A DNA stretch of 64,000 nt, taken from assembly GCF_039543385.1 (NCBI RefSeq), contig NZ_BAABJQ010000007.1:335905-399904 (forward strand), given 5' to 3'. The notes under the pieces are model-generated. The model had not been told where the DNA came from. It worked only from the letters and a program-made list of their open reading frames with translations, and made no database searches. A program made the translations under genes and the position numbers. This document shows, one piece after another, positions 1 through 8,406 of the stretch. Numbering within the stretch: the first letter of the stretch is position 1; each line of letters starts with the position of its first letter. Source of the stretch: Rugosimonospora acidiphila. GTDB taxonomy: Bacteria; Actinomycetota; Actinomycetes; Mycobacteriales; Micromonosporaceae.

Positions 1-1544
1 AGTTCGCGGAACGGCTGGAGGGAATGTTCGCGATCGCGGTGTGGGACGAGTCGGCGCGACAGCTCGTGCTGTGCCGGGACCGGGCCGGCATCAAGCCGAT
101 GTATTACGCGGCAGGGGCCGGACTGGTGTTCGGTTCGGAGATCCGCGCCATCCTGGCCAGCGACCTGGCCACCACCCTCGACACCCAGGCGCTGAGCGAC
201 TACCTGTCGCTGATGTACATCCCCGGCCCGCGCACCATGTACCGCGAGATCCGCAAGCTGGAGCCGGCCGCCGTCCTGGTGTGGCGGGCGAACCATCACA
301 CCATCCGGCGGTACTGGTCGCTGGCCGGCACGCCTCGACGCGATGACCTGTCCGCCGCCAAGGCACAGGAAACCCTCGTCGCACTGCTGGCCGACAGCGT
401 CGAGCGGCAGTTGATGTCCGATGTCCCGCTCGGCTTCTTTCTCAGCGGTGGACTGGACTCCAGCTCGGTGGTGGCCGCGGCCCGCCGGGCGCGACCCGAC
501 GCCGTGCTGCGGACCTTCACCGTCGGCTTCTCCGACCAGTCGTACGACGAACGCCGCGAGGCGGCGGAGGTGGCGCGTCACCTCCGCACGAGCCACACCG
601 AGGCGGTGATCGAACCGCGGGCGAGCGATGTGGTGGATCGGATAGCACCGATCTTTGACGAGCCGTTCGCCGATCCGTCGATCGTCCCCACCTACTACCT
701 GTGTGAGCAGGCGCGCCAACAGGTCACCGTCGCGCTCAGCGGCGACGGGGGAGACGAGCTTTTCGCCGGGTACCTGTCCTACTGGGCGGACAAGGTGGCC
801 CGGCACTACCGGAAGCTGCCGCGCGGCCTCACCGGTCGGCTCGCCCCGGCGCTGCTGCGCTTCATTCCGACGTCGCACGCGCGCTCCCGTCTCGACTTCA
901 AGGCGCGGCGGTTCATCGAGAACGCGCTGGACGACCCGCGCCGCAGCCACTACCTGTGGCGCGTGGTGTTCCGCGAGAACCACAAGGCCGAACTGCTCAA
1001 CCCGGACCTGTTCGCCGAGCTCACCGACTCGTACGCGACCCACGAGCCGCACGACCTCGCCGGTGCCGACTTCGACACGCTCACCCGGTTCCAGTACACC
1101 GACGCCAACGTGTACCTGGTCGACGACGTGCTGACCAAGGCCGACCGGGTGAGCATGGCGCACTCCCTTGAGGTGCGGGTACCGCTGCTCGCGACCTCGA
1201 TGATCGAGTTTGCCTTCTCGCTACCGGACCGGCTCAAGATGCCGGGTTACAAGACGAAATGGTTGTTCCGCCGCGCGATGGCGGACGCGCTCCCGGCCAG
1301 AACCTCGACGATGACCAAGAAGGGCTTCAACGCTCCGCTTCCACGCTGGTTGGCGGGACCGTTCCGGCCGCTCGTGCGCGAGTACCTGAGCAAGGAGGTG
1401 CTGCGGCGACAGGGTTTCCTGCAGTTCGAGCGGGTCAACGCGTTGGTCAATCGCCACATGGACGGCGTCGCGGAAAATGCCCGCGAGATCTGGACCCTGC
1501 TGATGCTCAGCCTGTGGGCCGAGTCGCATCCGGGTCACCGGTAG
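1..1544 (+). CDS. Asparagine synthase (glutamine-hydrolysing)-type amidotransferase, 5' truncated by window edge
   Basis: Coding runs in frame from base 3, upstream of the first ATG at 24, so the start lies outside the window; 513 residues are visible. The first residues (RLEGMFA, then CRDRAGIKPMYY) are the end of the class II glutaminase domain. The N-terminal catalytic Cys and roughly 100 residues are therefore missing. The PP-loop SGGLDSSS of the ATP-dependent synthetase domain is encoded near 444, and SGDGGDELFAGY and the SLEVRVPLL region follow. Family members convert Asp to Asn or amidate sugars and peptides. Directly downstream are an initiating sugar transferase (16 bp gap) and a polysaccharide polymerase, so a role in exopolysaccharide modification is more likely than asparagine supply. 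That role is inferred from context only. Confidence 0.9.
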   Translation, partial: FAERLEGMFAIAVWDESARQLVLCRDRAGIKPMYYAAGAGLVFGSEIRAILASDLATTLDTQALSDYLSLMYIPGPRTMYREIRKLEPAAVLVWRANHHTIRRYWSLAGTPRRDDLSAAKAQETLVALLADSVERQLMSDVPLGFFLSGGLDSSSVVAAARRARPDAVLRTFTVGFSDQSYDERREAAEVARHLRTSHTEAVIEPRASDVVDRIAPIFDEPFADPSIVPTYYLCEQARQQVTVALSGDGGDELFAGYLSYWADKVARHYRKLPRGLTGRLAPALLRFIPTSHARSRLDFKARRFIENALDDPRRSHYLWRVVFRENHKAELLNPDLFAELTDSYATHEPHDLAGADFDTLTRFQYTDANVYLVDDVLTKADRVSMAHSLEVRVPLLATSMIEFAFSLPDRLKMPGYKTKWLFRRAMADALPARTSTMTKKGFNAPLPRWLAGPFRPLVREYLSKEVLRRQGFLQFERVNALVNRHMDGVAENAREIWTLLMLSLWAESHPGHR

Positions 1545-1560
1545 GAAGGGGGAGAGGTGC

Positions 1561-2466
1561 ATGGCGGGCGTCTTCCTCGCGTCGCTGCTGTCGACCGTGG
1601 TCGTCTCCCATAGCCTGCGGCGAAGAGTCCCCTGGCCGCTTCCGGTCCGGACCTACCGCATCTCCGCCCTGGCCAGCGCGGGACTGACCTCGGTGGTTCT
1701 CCTGGTGTTGTACGTGGGCCGGCGGGAACCGATTCCCGGGATGTCGCTGGCCATCGTGGGGGCCTTCGTGGGCGGCGTGGTGACCACGAGCTCCGCGATC
1801 GGGCTGGTCGAAAACAACGCGCCGCCCTCGCCGGGAGTCCGGGACAAGGTGCTGACCCACCACAGCTTCGCCAACCTGCGTTATCCGGCCAGTCCGCGCC
1901 TGAAACGGGCGCTGGATGTCACCCTCGCCTCGCTCGGTCTGATCCTCACCCTGCCGTTCTGGATCGTCATCGCCGCCGCCATCTGGTTCGAGGAGCCGGG
2001 GCCCATCTTCTTGACGAAGAACTCGGTAGGACTGGGCGGGGTCACGTTTCGACAGCTCAAGTTCAGAAGCATGACCCACGACGCCGAGCGGGCCACCGGA
2101 CCGGTCGCCGCGTGCGCCGACGACCCGCGCAATCTCAAATGCGGCAAACGACTGCGCCGATGGCACCTCGACGAACTGCCCGAACTGGTCAACGTGCTGA
2201 CCGGCACGATGAGCATGGTCGGCCCGCGCCCGCTGCGTACTGTCATGGTCCAGCACTACCTGGAGGAACTGCCCGGACTGGCCGAGCGCCACACCGTGAA
2301 GCCGGGCATCGCGTGCATCGCGCAGATCGAGAAGTACCAGATGCCGGCGGACGAGCGACTGCGGCTGGACCTGGAGTACATCCGCAGGATGAGCGTCGCG
2401 TTGGACCTGAGGCTGCTCGGCCGGGCGGTGCTGACCACGGTGCGCGGCACGAGGCGTGAGACGTGA
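1561..2466 (+). CDS. Initiating sugar transferase (polyprenyl-phosphate hexose-1-phosphate transferase, WcaJ/PglC type)
   Basis: A 301-residue membrane protein. The N-terminal third holds three hydrophobic segments. The catalytic half begins near residue 115 with the membrane-associated helix RALDVTLASLGLILTLPF and carries the family motifs KFRSM, WHLDELPEL and MSMVGPRP. These enzymes move a sugar 1-phosphate from a UDP-sugar to undecaprenyl phosphate, the first membrane step of exopolysaccharide or glycan repeat synthesis. The ATG is preceded by GGGAG with good spacing. It sits 16 bp after the amidotransferase gene and 27 bp before the polymerase-like gene, so the three are probably one operon. 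The sugar substrate cannot be read from the sequence. Confidence 0.88.
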   Translation: MAGVFLASLLSTVVVSHSLRRRVPWPLPVRTYRISALASAGLTSVVLLVLYVGRREPIPGMSLAIVGAFVGGVVTTSSAIGLVENNAPPSPGVRDKVLTHHSFANLRYPASPRLKRALDVTLASLGLILTLPFWIVIAAAIWFEEPGPIFLTKNSVGLGGVTFRQLKFRSMTHDAERATGPVAACADDPRNLKCGKRLRRWHLDELPELVNVLTGTMSMVGPRPLRTVMVQHYLEELPGLAERHTVKPGIACIAQIEKYQMPADERLRLDLEYIRRMSVALDLRLLGRAVLTTVRGTRRET

Positions 2467-2493
2467 CCGACGAACGGGACATCAGGAGTGGCC

Positions 2494-4179
2494 ATGCCCA
2501 AGTCATCCACGGCGTCCTCGCCGCCGGGGTCACCTCCGCCGATCGCCCGGTCGTCGCTGCGGTGGGTTCGGGCCATCCTGCGCCCCGCCTGGGCCAGGCG
2601 ATCGGCCGGACCGGTCCTCGACCCGCTGCGGTGGGGCCGCTGGCACCGGCAGCTGCTCTGGGCCGGCCTGCTGGTCGCCACGGCCGCTGGGGTCGTCGCG
2701 GCGATCCATCACCGTAGTGACCAGTCGGGCGGGTCCGAGACGGTCAGGGCGTTCCTCGCGGCGGCGCTGGGCATCGGGCTCATCGGGCTCGCGCTGTCGC
2801 TTCCCGGTGCGACCGTGCCCGGCTTCGTGGTCGGACTGTTCTACGTCGGCGCCGGCATTGTCAGCTGGACGTACAACGGCGCGACCACGTGGGCTCTGCT
2901 CGGCGTCGAAGGAATCCTCTTCGCGATCTGGACCTTTCCCTGGCTGCGCGATCTGGCCAGGCTGCCCCGTCTGGGCACGGCATGGCTCGGTCTGGCGTAC
3001 TGGCTGCTCGGTGTCATCGGCGCCGGTCTCGTACTGCGGCCGGGGCTTGCCATGGAACGGGTCGCCTACGCAGGGCTGTTCACCCTCGGGGCGCTCGCGG
3101 TCGTCAGGGCCACCCGCAAGTCGGGGCGGGACCTGAGCATCGGCATCGTGGCCGCGTTTCTGGTCGCGCTCGCGGCCCTGTTCCTCGTCGGCTCCGGCAA
3201 CGCGCTGGACGACGCGCACACCGTGCCCGCCAATGCCTGGGGGCGGCACATGCAGAATCGCTTCTGGGGCGGCCCGGGACTGCTCTACCACCCCAACTCC
3301 ATCGCGGTGGTCGCGGTCGTCGTCGCCATCCGGATCGGCGCGGACCGCGCCTTCCGGCGCTGGCAACGGTACGCGGCGCTCGGCATGGTGGCCGTCATCC
3401 TCCTGTTGGTCAATTCGCGCACCGGTCTGGTCTACCTGGCCGCGGCGGCCGTGGTGCACGCCGTGCTGATCTGGTACGGACGCCGGGGGCCGGCGGCTCG
3501 GGAGCACGCGCGCGGATCCTTCTCCACGGCGCGGGCGGCCTGGGGCGCGGCGGTGCTACCGATCCTGCTCGCCGTGCTGATCGGGGTCGGCTCGGGCGGC
3601 GCCGGTTTTCTCGGCGCGCAGCGCTACGACAACGGCGACGACGACGTGACCAGCGGCCGGCGGGCGACCTGGGTTCAGGTGTGGAAGGACTTCACGAAGG
3701 ACAACGTGGCGCAGCAGATCTTCGGGGACACCTCCAACGCCCGCGCCACCGTGCGGCGGCCCAGTTCGGGCGGCGCCCCGCCGGTGCAGGGTCTGACCAC
3801 CGACAACGCCGCCGTGGGCGCGTTTCGCCGGGGCGGCGTGCTCGGCGAAATCGCCTTCCTGCTCGGGCTCGCCCTGATGCTGTGGCACGCGATTCGTGGG
3901 GTGCGCCTGCCCGGCCAGGGCCGGTACCCGCCGCCGGCCTGGTTCACCATCGCGGCGGTGGGTTCGGTACCCACCATCGTCTCGGCCGACTGGCTACTCG
4001 GCGGTACCGGCGGCACGCTGTGGATCTACCTGCTGGCCGGCGAGGCGTACCTGCTGTACTCCGCCGGCCGGTACTGGCGGCGCGACCGCCGGCAGACGGG
4101 GCTCCCGCCGAAGTCTTCGATCATGATGAGCACCGAACATTCGGGCGGTGCGAGCCCCTCCACCGCCCCGCCGCAATAG
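2494..4179 (+). CDS. O-antigen ligase/Wzy-like polysaccharide polymerase, multi-spanning membrane protein
   Basis: A 561-residue protein with about ten to twelve hydrophobic segments and a large polar loop around residues 370-430. The pattern LYHPNSIAVV followed by VNSRTGLVYLA resembles the conserved H..N and SRTG motifs of the Wzy_C/O-antigen ligase superfamily, which polymerises or transfers lipid-linked glycans at the outer membrane face. The ATG at 2494 is preferred over an in-frame GTG at 2488 because AGGAG ends 5 bases upstream of the ATG. It is co-directional with the sugar transferase and likely the polymerase of the same exopolysaccharide pathway. The C-terminal tail after residue 535 is polar and probably cytosolic. 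Confidence 0.75.
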   Translation: MPKSSTASSPPGSPPPIARSSLRWVRAILRPAWARRSAGPVLDPLRWGRWHRQLLWAGLLVATAAGVVAAIHHRSDQSGGSETVRAFLAAALGIGLIGLALSLPGATVPGFVVGLFYVGAGIVSWTYNGATTWALLGVEGILFAIWTFPWLRDLARLPRLGTAWLGLAYWLLGVIGAGLVLRPGLAMERVAYAGLFTLGALAVVRATRKSGRDLSIGIVAAFLVALAALFLVGSGNALDDAHTVPANAWGRHMQNRFWGGPGLLYHPNSIAVVAVVVAIRIGADRAFRRWQRYAALGMVAVILLLVNSRTGLVYLAAAAVVHAVLIWYGRRGPAAREHARGSFSTARAAWGAAVLPILLAVLIGVGSGGAGFLGAQRYDNGDDDVTSGRRATWVQVWKDFTKDNVAQQIFGDTSNARATVRRPSSGGAPPVQGLTTDNAAVGAFRRGGVLGEIAFLLGLALMLWHAIRGVRLPGQGRYPPPAWFTIAAVGSVPTIVSADWLLGGTGGTLWIYLLAGEAYLLYSAGRYWRRDRRQTGLPPKSSIMMSTEHSGGASPSTAPPQ

Positions 4180-4359
4180 CGGAGGGGCGCCGCCGTTCCG
4201 GTACGGGGACTGTCGTTTCCGCACGGCGCCGGCGTCGGTCATGGTCAGCCGGCACGGCGTTCGGCCGATCCATCGAACGTGTCGGGTCGGGTGGGCTTCA
4301 AGCGCTCCAACCGGGGTAGGTAGGCCGCGAAACCTGACGTAGACGGGGAGTGGGTCGCG

Positions 4360-4545
4360 GTGAGCTGGGGGCACGGCTTGGCGTTTTGGCTAGGCGCCTG
4401 CGTGGCGGTGGTCCTGTTCTGCAATGTGATCGTCTTCGGTATCGTGCTGGTCCGCTTCCTGCTCCAGAGAGGCGAAGCGGACGGTTCCGCGCCCGTCGTC
4501 GAACGGGGCCTGCCCGCCGGTGAGGGCCCGAGCCCCGGCGTGTGA
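4360..4545 (+). CDS. Small single-pass membrane protein
   Basis: A 61-residue protein starting at GTG, with GGGGAG about 10 bases upstream. One strong hydrophobic helix spans about residues 8-37 (ACVAVVLFCNVIVFGIVLV is its core), followed by an acidic, Gly/Pro-rich tail. It has no recognisable domain. It lies 180 bp after the polymerase gene and just before a strong bidirectional terminator. It could be the last gene of the polysaccharide operon or an independent small membrane protein. The main support is the clear transmembrane helix plus the ribosome site. Confidence 0.5.
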   Translation: MSWGHGLAFWLGACVAVVLFCNVIVFGIVLVRFLLQRGEADGSAPVVERGLPAGEGPSPGV

Positions 4546-4575
4546 GCCGTCCCCGTACCGGGCTGTTGATCATGA

Positions 4576-4611
4576 GCGGTAGCCCCCGCGGACATCCGTG
4601 GGGGCTACCGC
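4576..4611. terminator. Bidirectional intrinsic terminator
   Basis: A perfect 12-bp stem (GCGGTAGCCCCC, 4576-4587, with its complement at 4600-4611) encloses a 12-nt loop. It lies between the small membrane protein gene on the plus strand and the nrdB stop codon on the minus strand. There is no U tract, as is common in high-GC actinobacteria. Confidence 0.75.
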
Positions 4612-4617
4612 GATCGC

Positions 4618-5670
4618 TCAGAAGTCGTCGTCGAAGCTCACGCTGCCGGTCACGCCGACCTGATAGGACGAGACCCGCCGCTCGAAGAAGTTCGACAGCT
4701 CCTGCACGTCCTGCAACTCCATGAAGGCGAACGGGTTGCGGCTGCCGTACATCGGCTCGATGCCCAGTACGGCCAGCCGCCGATCGGCGACATGCTGAAG
4801 GTATTCGCGCATGTCACTGGCCGACATCCCGGAGACCCCCTGCCCCAGGAGGTCCTCGGCGAACTGCGTCTCGCACTCGACCGCCTCGGCGAGCATGTCC
4901 CTGACCTGCTGCCGCAGCTCGTCGTCGAACAGGTCGGGCTCCTCCTGCCGCACCGTGTCGACCACGTCGAACGCGAACGCCATGTGCATGGACTCATCGC
5001 GGAACACCCAGTTGGTGCCCGAGGCCAGACCGTGCAGCAAACCCCGGGAACGCAGGAAGTACACGTAGGCGAAGGCGCCGTAGAAGAACAGGCCCTCGAT
5101 GCACGCGGCGAAGCAGATCAGGTTGAGCAGGAACGCCCGCCGGTCCGCGCGGGTCGCGAGCTCCCGCAGCTCGAAGATGGAGTCGATCCACTTGAAACAG
5201 AACTCCGCCTTGCGCGCGATGGAGGGAATGTTCTCCACCGCGGCGAAGGCCTCGAAGCGTTCGCGCTGATCGGGCACGTACGTGTCGAGCAGGTTCAGGT
5301 AGAACTGGACGTGCACGGCCTCCTCGAACAGCTGCCGGGACAGGTAGAGCCTGCCCTCGGGGGAGTTGACATGCTGGTAGAGGTTGAGGACCAGGTTGTT
5401 GGCGACGATGGTGTCGCCGGTGGCGAAGAACGCGACCAGGCGGCTGACCAGGTGCCGCTCGGCGGGGCTGAGCCGGTTGAGGTCGGCGAGGTCGGAGTGC
5501 AGGTCGACCTCCTCGACCGTCCAGGTGTTCTTGATGGCGTCCTTGAACCGGTCGAAGAACTGCGGGTACCGCATCGGCCGCAGGGTCAGGTCCAGGCCGG
5601 GATCGAGCAGCAGCTGCCGGCCGCCGCCCTCGGCGCTGGTGTCGGTGCGGGGTTTGGGAATGGCGGTCAC
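4618..5670 (-). CDS. nrdB: Class Ia ribonucleotide reductase, beta (R2) subunit
   Basis: A 350-residue diiron-tyrosyl radical subunit that generates the radical used by NrdA to reduce ribonucleotides to deoxyribonucleotides. Diiron ligand motifs are visible: LFEEAVHVQFY (E..H, with the radical Tyr four residues after His), CIEGLFF, and RDESMHMAF (E..H). The C-terminal acidic tail ending SFDDDF is the usual docking peptide for R1. The GTG start overlaps the nrdA stop (GTGA), which indicates translational coupling. An in-frame reading extends far upstream but lies antisense to the nrdA reading frame and is rejected. No nrdS-like regulator gene follows; a terminator lies directly downstream. Confidence 0.95.
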   Translation of the reverse strand: MTAIPKPRTDTSAEGGGRQLLLDPGLDLTLRPMRYPQFFDRFKDAIKNTWTVEEVDLHSDLADLNRLSPAERHLVSRLVAFFATGDTIVANNLVLNLYQHVNSPEGRLYLSRQLFEEAVHVQFYLNLLDTYVPDQRERFEAFAAVENIPSIARKAEFCFKWIDSIFELRELATRADRRAFLLNLICFAACIEGLFFYGAFAYVYFLRSRGLLHGLASGTNWVFRDESMHMAFAFDVVDTVRQEEPDLFDDELRQQVRDMLAEAVECETQFAEDLLGQGVSGMSASDMREYLQHVADRRLAVLGIEPMYGSRNPFAFMELQDVQELSNFFERRVSSYQVGVTGSVSFDDDF

Positions 5671-8030
5671 TGGCAGGCCTCGCAGGCTTCGGGATTCTCC
5701 AGGGAGCAGGCCAGCGCCTCGGCGTCGGAGACGACCATGGGTGCGATGGCGACCGTCGCCTGCTGGATCCGGGTGGCCGGGCGCGAGCGCAGGTAGTAAG
5801 TGGTCTTCAAGCCGGACTTCCAGGCGTACAGGTACATCGACGAAAGCTTGCCGATGGTCGGCGCGGACAGGAACAGGTTCAGCGACTGCGACTGGTCGAT
5901 GTAGGGTGCCCGGGCCGCGGCGAGGTCGATCAGCGCCCGCTGCGGCAGTTCCCACGCGGTGCGGAACAGCTCGCGGACGTCGTCGGGCAGCTCGGCGATG
6001 CCCTGCACGGAGCCCTCGGCCCGCTTGATCTGCTCCCGGATCGCCGCCGTCCAGAGACCGCGCGCCTTCAGTTCGCGTACCAGGAAGGTGTTGATCTGAA
6101 GGAACTCGCCGGACATCGTCTCGCGCTTGAACAGGTTCGACACCTGCGGCTCGATGCACTCGTAGCAGCCGGCGATCGACGCGATGGTGGCGGTCGGTGC
6201 GATCGCGACCAGCAGTGAGTTGCGCAGGCCGTGCGCCTCGATCTGCTTGCGCAGCGCGGCCCACCGGTCGGCCTGTGACACCTGCGCGCCCCACAGGTCG
6301 GGGTGCAGGTCGCCTTGCGCGGCGCGGGTTTCGGCGTACGCGGGATGGGGACCGAACCGCGCGGCCAGGCCGGCCGAGGTCTCCAGCGCGGTGAGGAAGA
6401 TCTCCTCCTGTACCCGGGTGGACAGTTCCCGGGCCGGCTCGGAGTCGAACGGCAGGCGCAGCGCGAAGAACGCGTCCTGCAGACCCATCAGCCCCAGTCC
6501 GACCGGCCGCCAGCGTGGGTTCGACGCCGCCGCCTGGGACGATGGGTAGTAGTTGATGTCGATCACCCGGTCCAGGAAGACGACGGCGGTGCGCACGGTG
6601 GCCCGCAGCTTCTCCCAGTCGACGCCGTCGGAGTTCACGTGCTCACCGAGGTTGATCGAGCCGAGGTTGCATACGGCGGTCTCGTCGTCGCTGTTGACCT
6701 CGAGGATCTCCGTGCACAGGTTCGACAGGTGAATCGTGTTGCCCGCGGCGCCGGTCTGGTTGGACAGCCGGTTGGCGGCATCCTTGAACGTCATCCAGCC
6801 GTTGCCGGTCTGCGCCAGGGTGCGCATCATCCGCCCGTACAGGTCGCGGGCCTTGACGGTGCGGACCGCCTTCTTCTCGGCGGCACGGTAGGCATCGTCG
6901 AACGCCTCGCCGAATAGGTCGGGCAGTTCCGGGGCGTCGGACGGGTCGATCAGCGACCAGTCCCCGTCGGCCTCGACCCGGCGCATGAACTCGTCCGGGA
7001 TCCAGTTGGCCAGGTTCAGGTTGTGCGTGCGGCGGGACTCCTCACCGGTGTTGTCCCGCAGCTCCAGGAACTCCTCGATGTCCGGGTGCCACGGCTCCAG
7101 GTACGCACAGGCCGCACCCTTGCGCCGGCCGCCCTGGTTGACCGCGGCCACGCCGGCATCCAGCGTCTTGAGGAACGGCACGATGCCGTTGGACTTGCCG
7201 TTCGTGCCACGGATCAGCGCGCCCCGGCCGCGTACCCGCGTCCACGAGATGCCGATGCCGCCGGAGAACTTCGACAGCCGCGCCACCTGGTGGTACCGCT
7301 CGTAGATCGAGTCCAGCTCGTCCTTTGGCGAGTCCACCAGGAAGCACGACGACATCTGGGTGTGCCGGGTGCCCGAGTTGAACAGCGTCGGCGAGCTGGG
7401 CAGGTAGGCCAGCGACGACATCAGCCGGTAGAAGCCGATGGCCTCGCTCGGCGTCTCGGACAGCCCGCACGCCACCCGCAGCAGCCAGTACTGCGGCGTC
7501 TCCACCACCAGCCTGGACCTCGGGTGGCGCAGCAGGTAACGGTCGGCGACCGTGCGTAGGCCGAAGTACTCGAATCGCAGGTCGCCGTCCGGGTCGACGG
7601 CGTCGTCGAGCTTGCGGGCGTTGCGGGCCACGAACTCCGCCGTCGGGTCGCCGACGAGGCCCTGCTCGTGCGCGTAACGGATGGACTGGCTGAAGCTCGC
7701 CACCCCCTGGCCGCGCACCTCCTTGTCCACGTACGCGGCCAGCAGCCGCGCCGCCAGGCGTGAATACTGCGGCTCCTCGCCGATCAGCTCGGCGGCGGTC
7801 TGGATCGACAGCTTGTCCAGCTCGGCGGTGGTCGCACCGTCGTAGAGCCCGCTGATCGTCTTCGTCGCGACCCGCAGCGGGTCGACCTCGTCCAGGTCGG
7901 CCACCCAGCGCTCGACCGCCCGGACAATCTTGTTGACGTCCACCGGCTCCAGGTCGCCGTTGCGCTTGCGCACCTGCATCACATGCCGGCGCTGCTCCGG
8001 CACCGGGAGCCGCTCCTGCGTGACCGTCAT
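5667..8030 (-). CDS. nrdA: Class Ia ribonucleotide reductase, alpha (R1) subunit
   Basis: A 787-residue catalytic subunit. An N-terminal ATP-cone (about residues 18-110, VRKRNGDLEPVDVNKIVRAV) provides allosteric control. The thiyl-radical Cys lies in the NLCTE motif at residue 439, and the active-site redox pair is C229 (SSCFLVD) and C454 (CNLGSIN). The C-terminus ends in a CEAC pair that would be re-reduced by thioredoxin or glutaredoxin. The ATG is preceded by a strong GGAGGGGG. Expression is probably set at two levels, by NrdR boxes at the promoter and by a cobalamin riboswitch in the leader. This fits a genome that also has a B12-dependent class II enzyme, though none is in this window. 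Confidence 0.96.
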   Translation of the reverse strand: MTVTQERLPVPEQRRHVMQVRKRNGDLEPVDVNKIVRAVERWVADLDEVDPLRVATKTISGLYDGATTAELDKLSIQTAAELIGEEPQYSRLAARLLAAYVDKEVRGQGVASFSQSIRYAHEQGLVGDPTAEFVARNARKLDDAVDPDGDLRFEYFGLRTVADRYLLRHPRSRLVVETPQYWLLRVACGLSETPSEAIGFYRLMSSLAYLPSSPTLFNSGTRHTQMSSCFLVDSPKDELDSIYERYHQVARLSKFSGGIGISWTRVRGRGALIRGTNGKSNGIVPFLKTLDAGVAAVNQGGRRKGAACAYLEPWHPDIEEFLELRDNTGEESRRTHNLNLANWIPDEFMRRVEADGDWSLIDPSDAPELPDLFGEAFDDAYRAAEKKAVRTVKARDLYGRMMRTLAQTGNGWMTFKDAANRLSNQTGAAGNTIHLSNLCTEILEVNSDDETAVCNLGSINLGEHVNSDGVDWEKLRATVRTAVVFLDRVIDINYYPSSQAAASNPRWRPVGLGLMGLQDAFFALRLPFDSEPARELSTRVQEEIFLTALETSAGLAARFGPHPAYAETRAAQGDLHPDLWGAQVSQADRWAALRKQIEAHGLRNSLLVAIAPTATIASIAGCYECIEPQVSNLFKRETMSGEFLQINTFLVRELKARGLWTAAIREQIKRAEGSVQGIAELPDDVRELFRTAWELPQRALIDLAAARAPYIDQSQSLNLFLSAPTIGKLSSMYLYAWKSGLKTTYYLRSRPATRIQQATVAIAPMVVSDAEALACSLENPEACEACQ

Positions 8031-8146
8031 GGGTCCCCCTCCTCACGCACTTACCGAGGTCGTCGGGCGCGCAGGAGGACGCCACCAAGCAGCGGCCGTA
8101 ACCGCTGCCGGTTCGTGGCGTCGGCCGTCCCGCGCGGCCTGGCGAC

Positions 8147-8170
8147 CGCCGCACGCGGGTGCGTGCGGCG
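8147..8170 (-). terminator. Riboswitch expression-platform hairpin (putative)
   Basis: A perfect 10-bp stem (CGCCGCACGC at 8147-8156 and its complement at 8161-8170) with a 4-nt loop lies immediately 3' of the B12 aptamer on the minus strand and about 115 bases before nrdA. Its position suits a ligand-controlled terminator. No U tract follows, so a different readout is possible. Confidence 0.55.
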
Positions 8171-8171
8171 C

Positions 8172-8358
8172 GCTGGCAGGTCTTCGGACTCGCGGGCGTG
8201 ACCACGGATGGTCGCCTACTGGCCGTCGCTTCCCAGGCCCGGAGGCCCAGTGCCGTATGACGGCGGTCGTTCCCACTCACCGCTGCGGGGCAGTCCCGGA
8301 TTCGCACCGGGTTCCCTCTTGCCTCGACCCTCCGAGGAGGACCGAACCAGCTGCGGCA
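8172..8358 (-). ncRNA. Cobalamin (B12) riboswitch in the nrdAB leader
   Basis: Read on the minus strand, the leader contains the actinobacterial cobalamin aptamer landmarks in order: GGTGCGAATCCGGGACTG, CCCCGCAGCGGTGAG, a variable arm, and the 3' B12-box AGTCCGAAGACCTGCC at 8175-8190. It matches the type of aptamer known to precede class Ia nrd operons in Streptomyces, where cobalamin shuts off nrdAB so that the B12-dependent class II enzyme is used. The boundaries are approximate. Confidence 0.88.
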
Positions 8359-8374
8359 CCACCATATATGGGAG
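8359..8374 (-). promoter_or_regulatory. NrdR box 2 (promoter-proximal)
   Basis: The 16-mer with the palindromic core CCATATATGG matches the NrdR consensus (acaCwAtATaTwGtgt) well in its centre. Its centre is 32 bp from box 1, which equals three helical turns, the spacing known for paired NrdR boxes. It also overlaps the likely -10 region of nrdA. Confidence 0.7.
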
Positions 8375-8390
8375 GCCCGGCGAAATGAAA

Positions 8391-8406
8391 ACACCAGATG
8401 ATGTGT
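8391..8406 (-). promoter_or_regulatory. NrdR box 1 (promoter-distal)
   Basis: On the minus strand this reads ACACATCATCTGGTGT, about 12 of 16 positions matching the NrdR consensus with intact ACAC and GTGT ends. Exactly 16 bp separate it from box 2. NrdR is the ATP/dATP-sensing repressor of nrd genes; its gene is not in this window. Confidence 0.68.

Noticed and set aside
1..4179. Asparagine synthase gene as part of a lasso peptide cluster
   Set aside because: The neighbours are an initiating sugar transferase and a polysaccharide polymerase, with no precursor, protease or RRE gene, so a polysaccharide context fits better.
4618..6294. A 558-residue minus-strand reading covering nrdB and extending into nrdA
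   Set aside because: Only the part from 5670 is NrdB; the extension is out of frame with nrdA and has no family content. The GTG at 5670 coupled to the nrdA stop is the true start.
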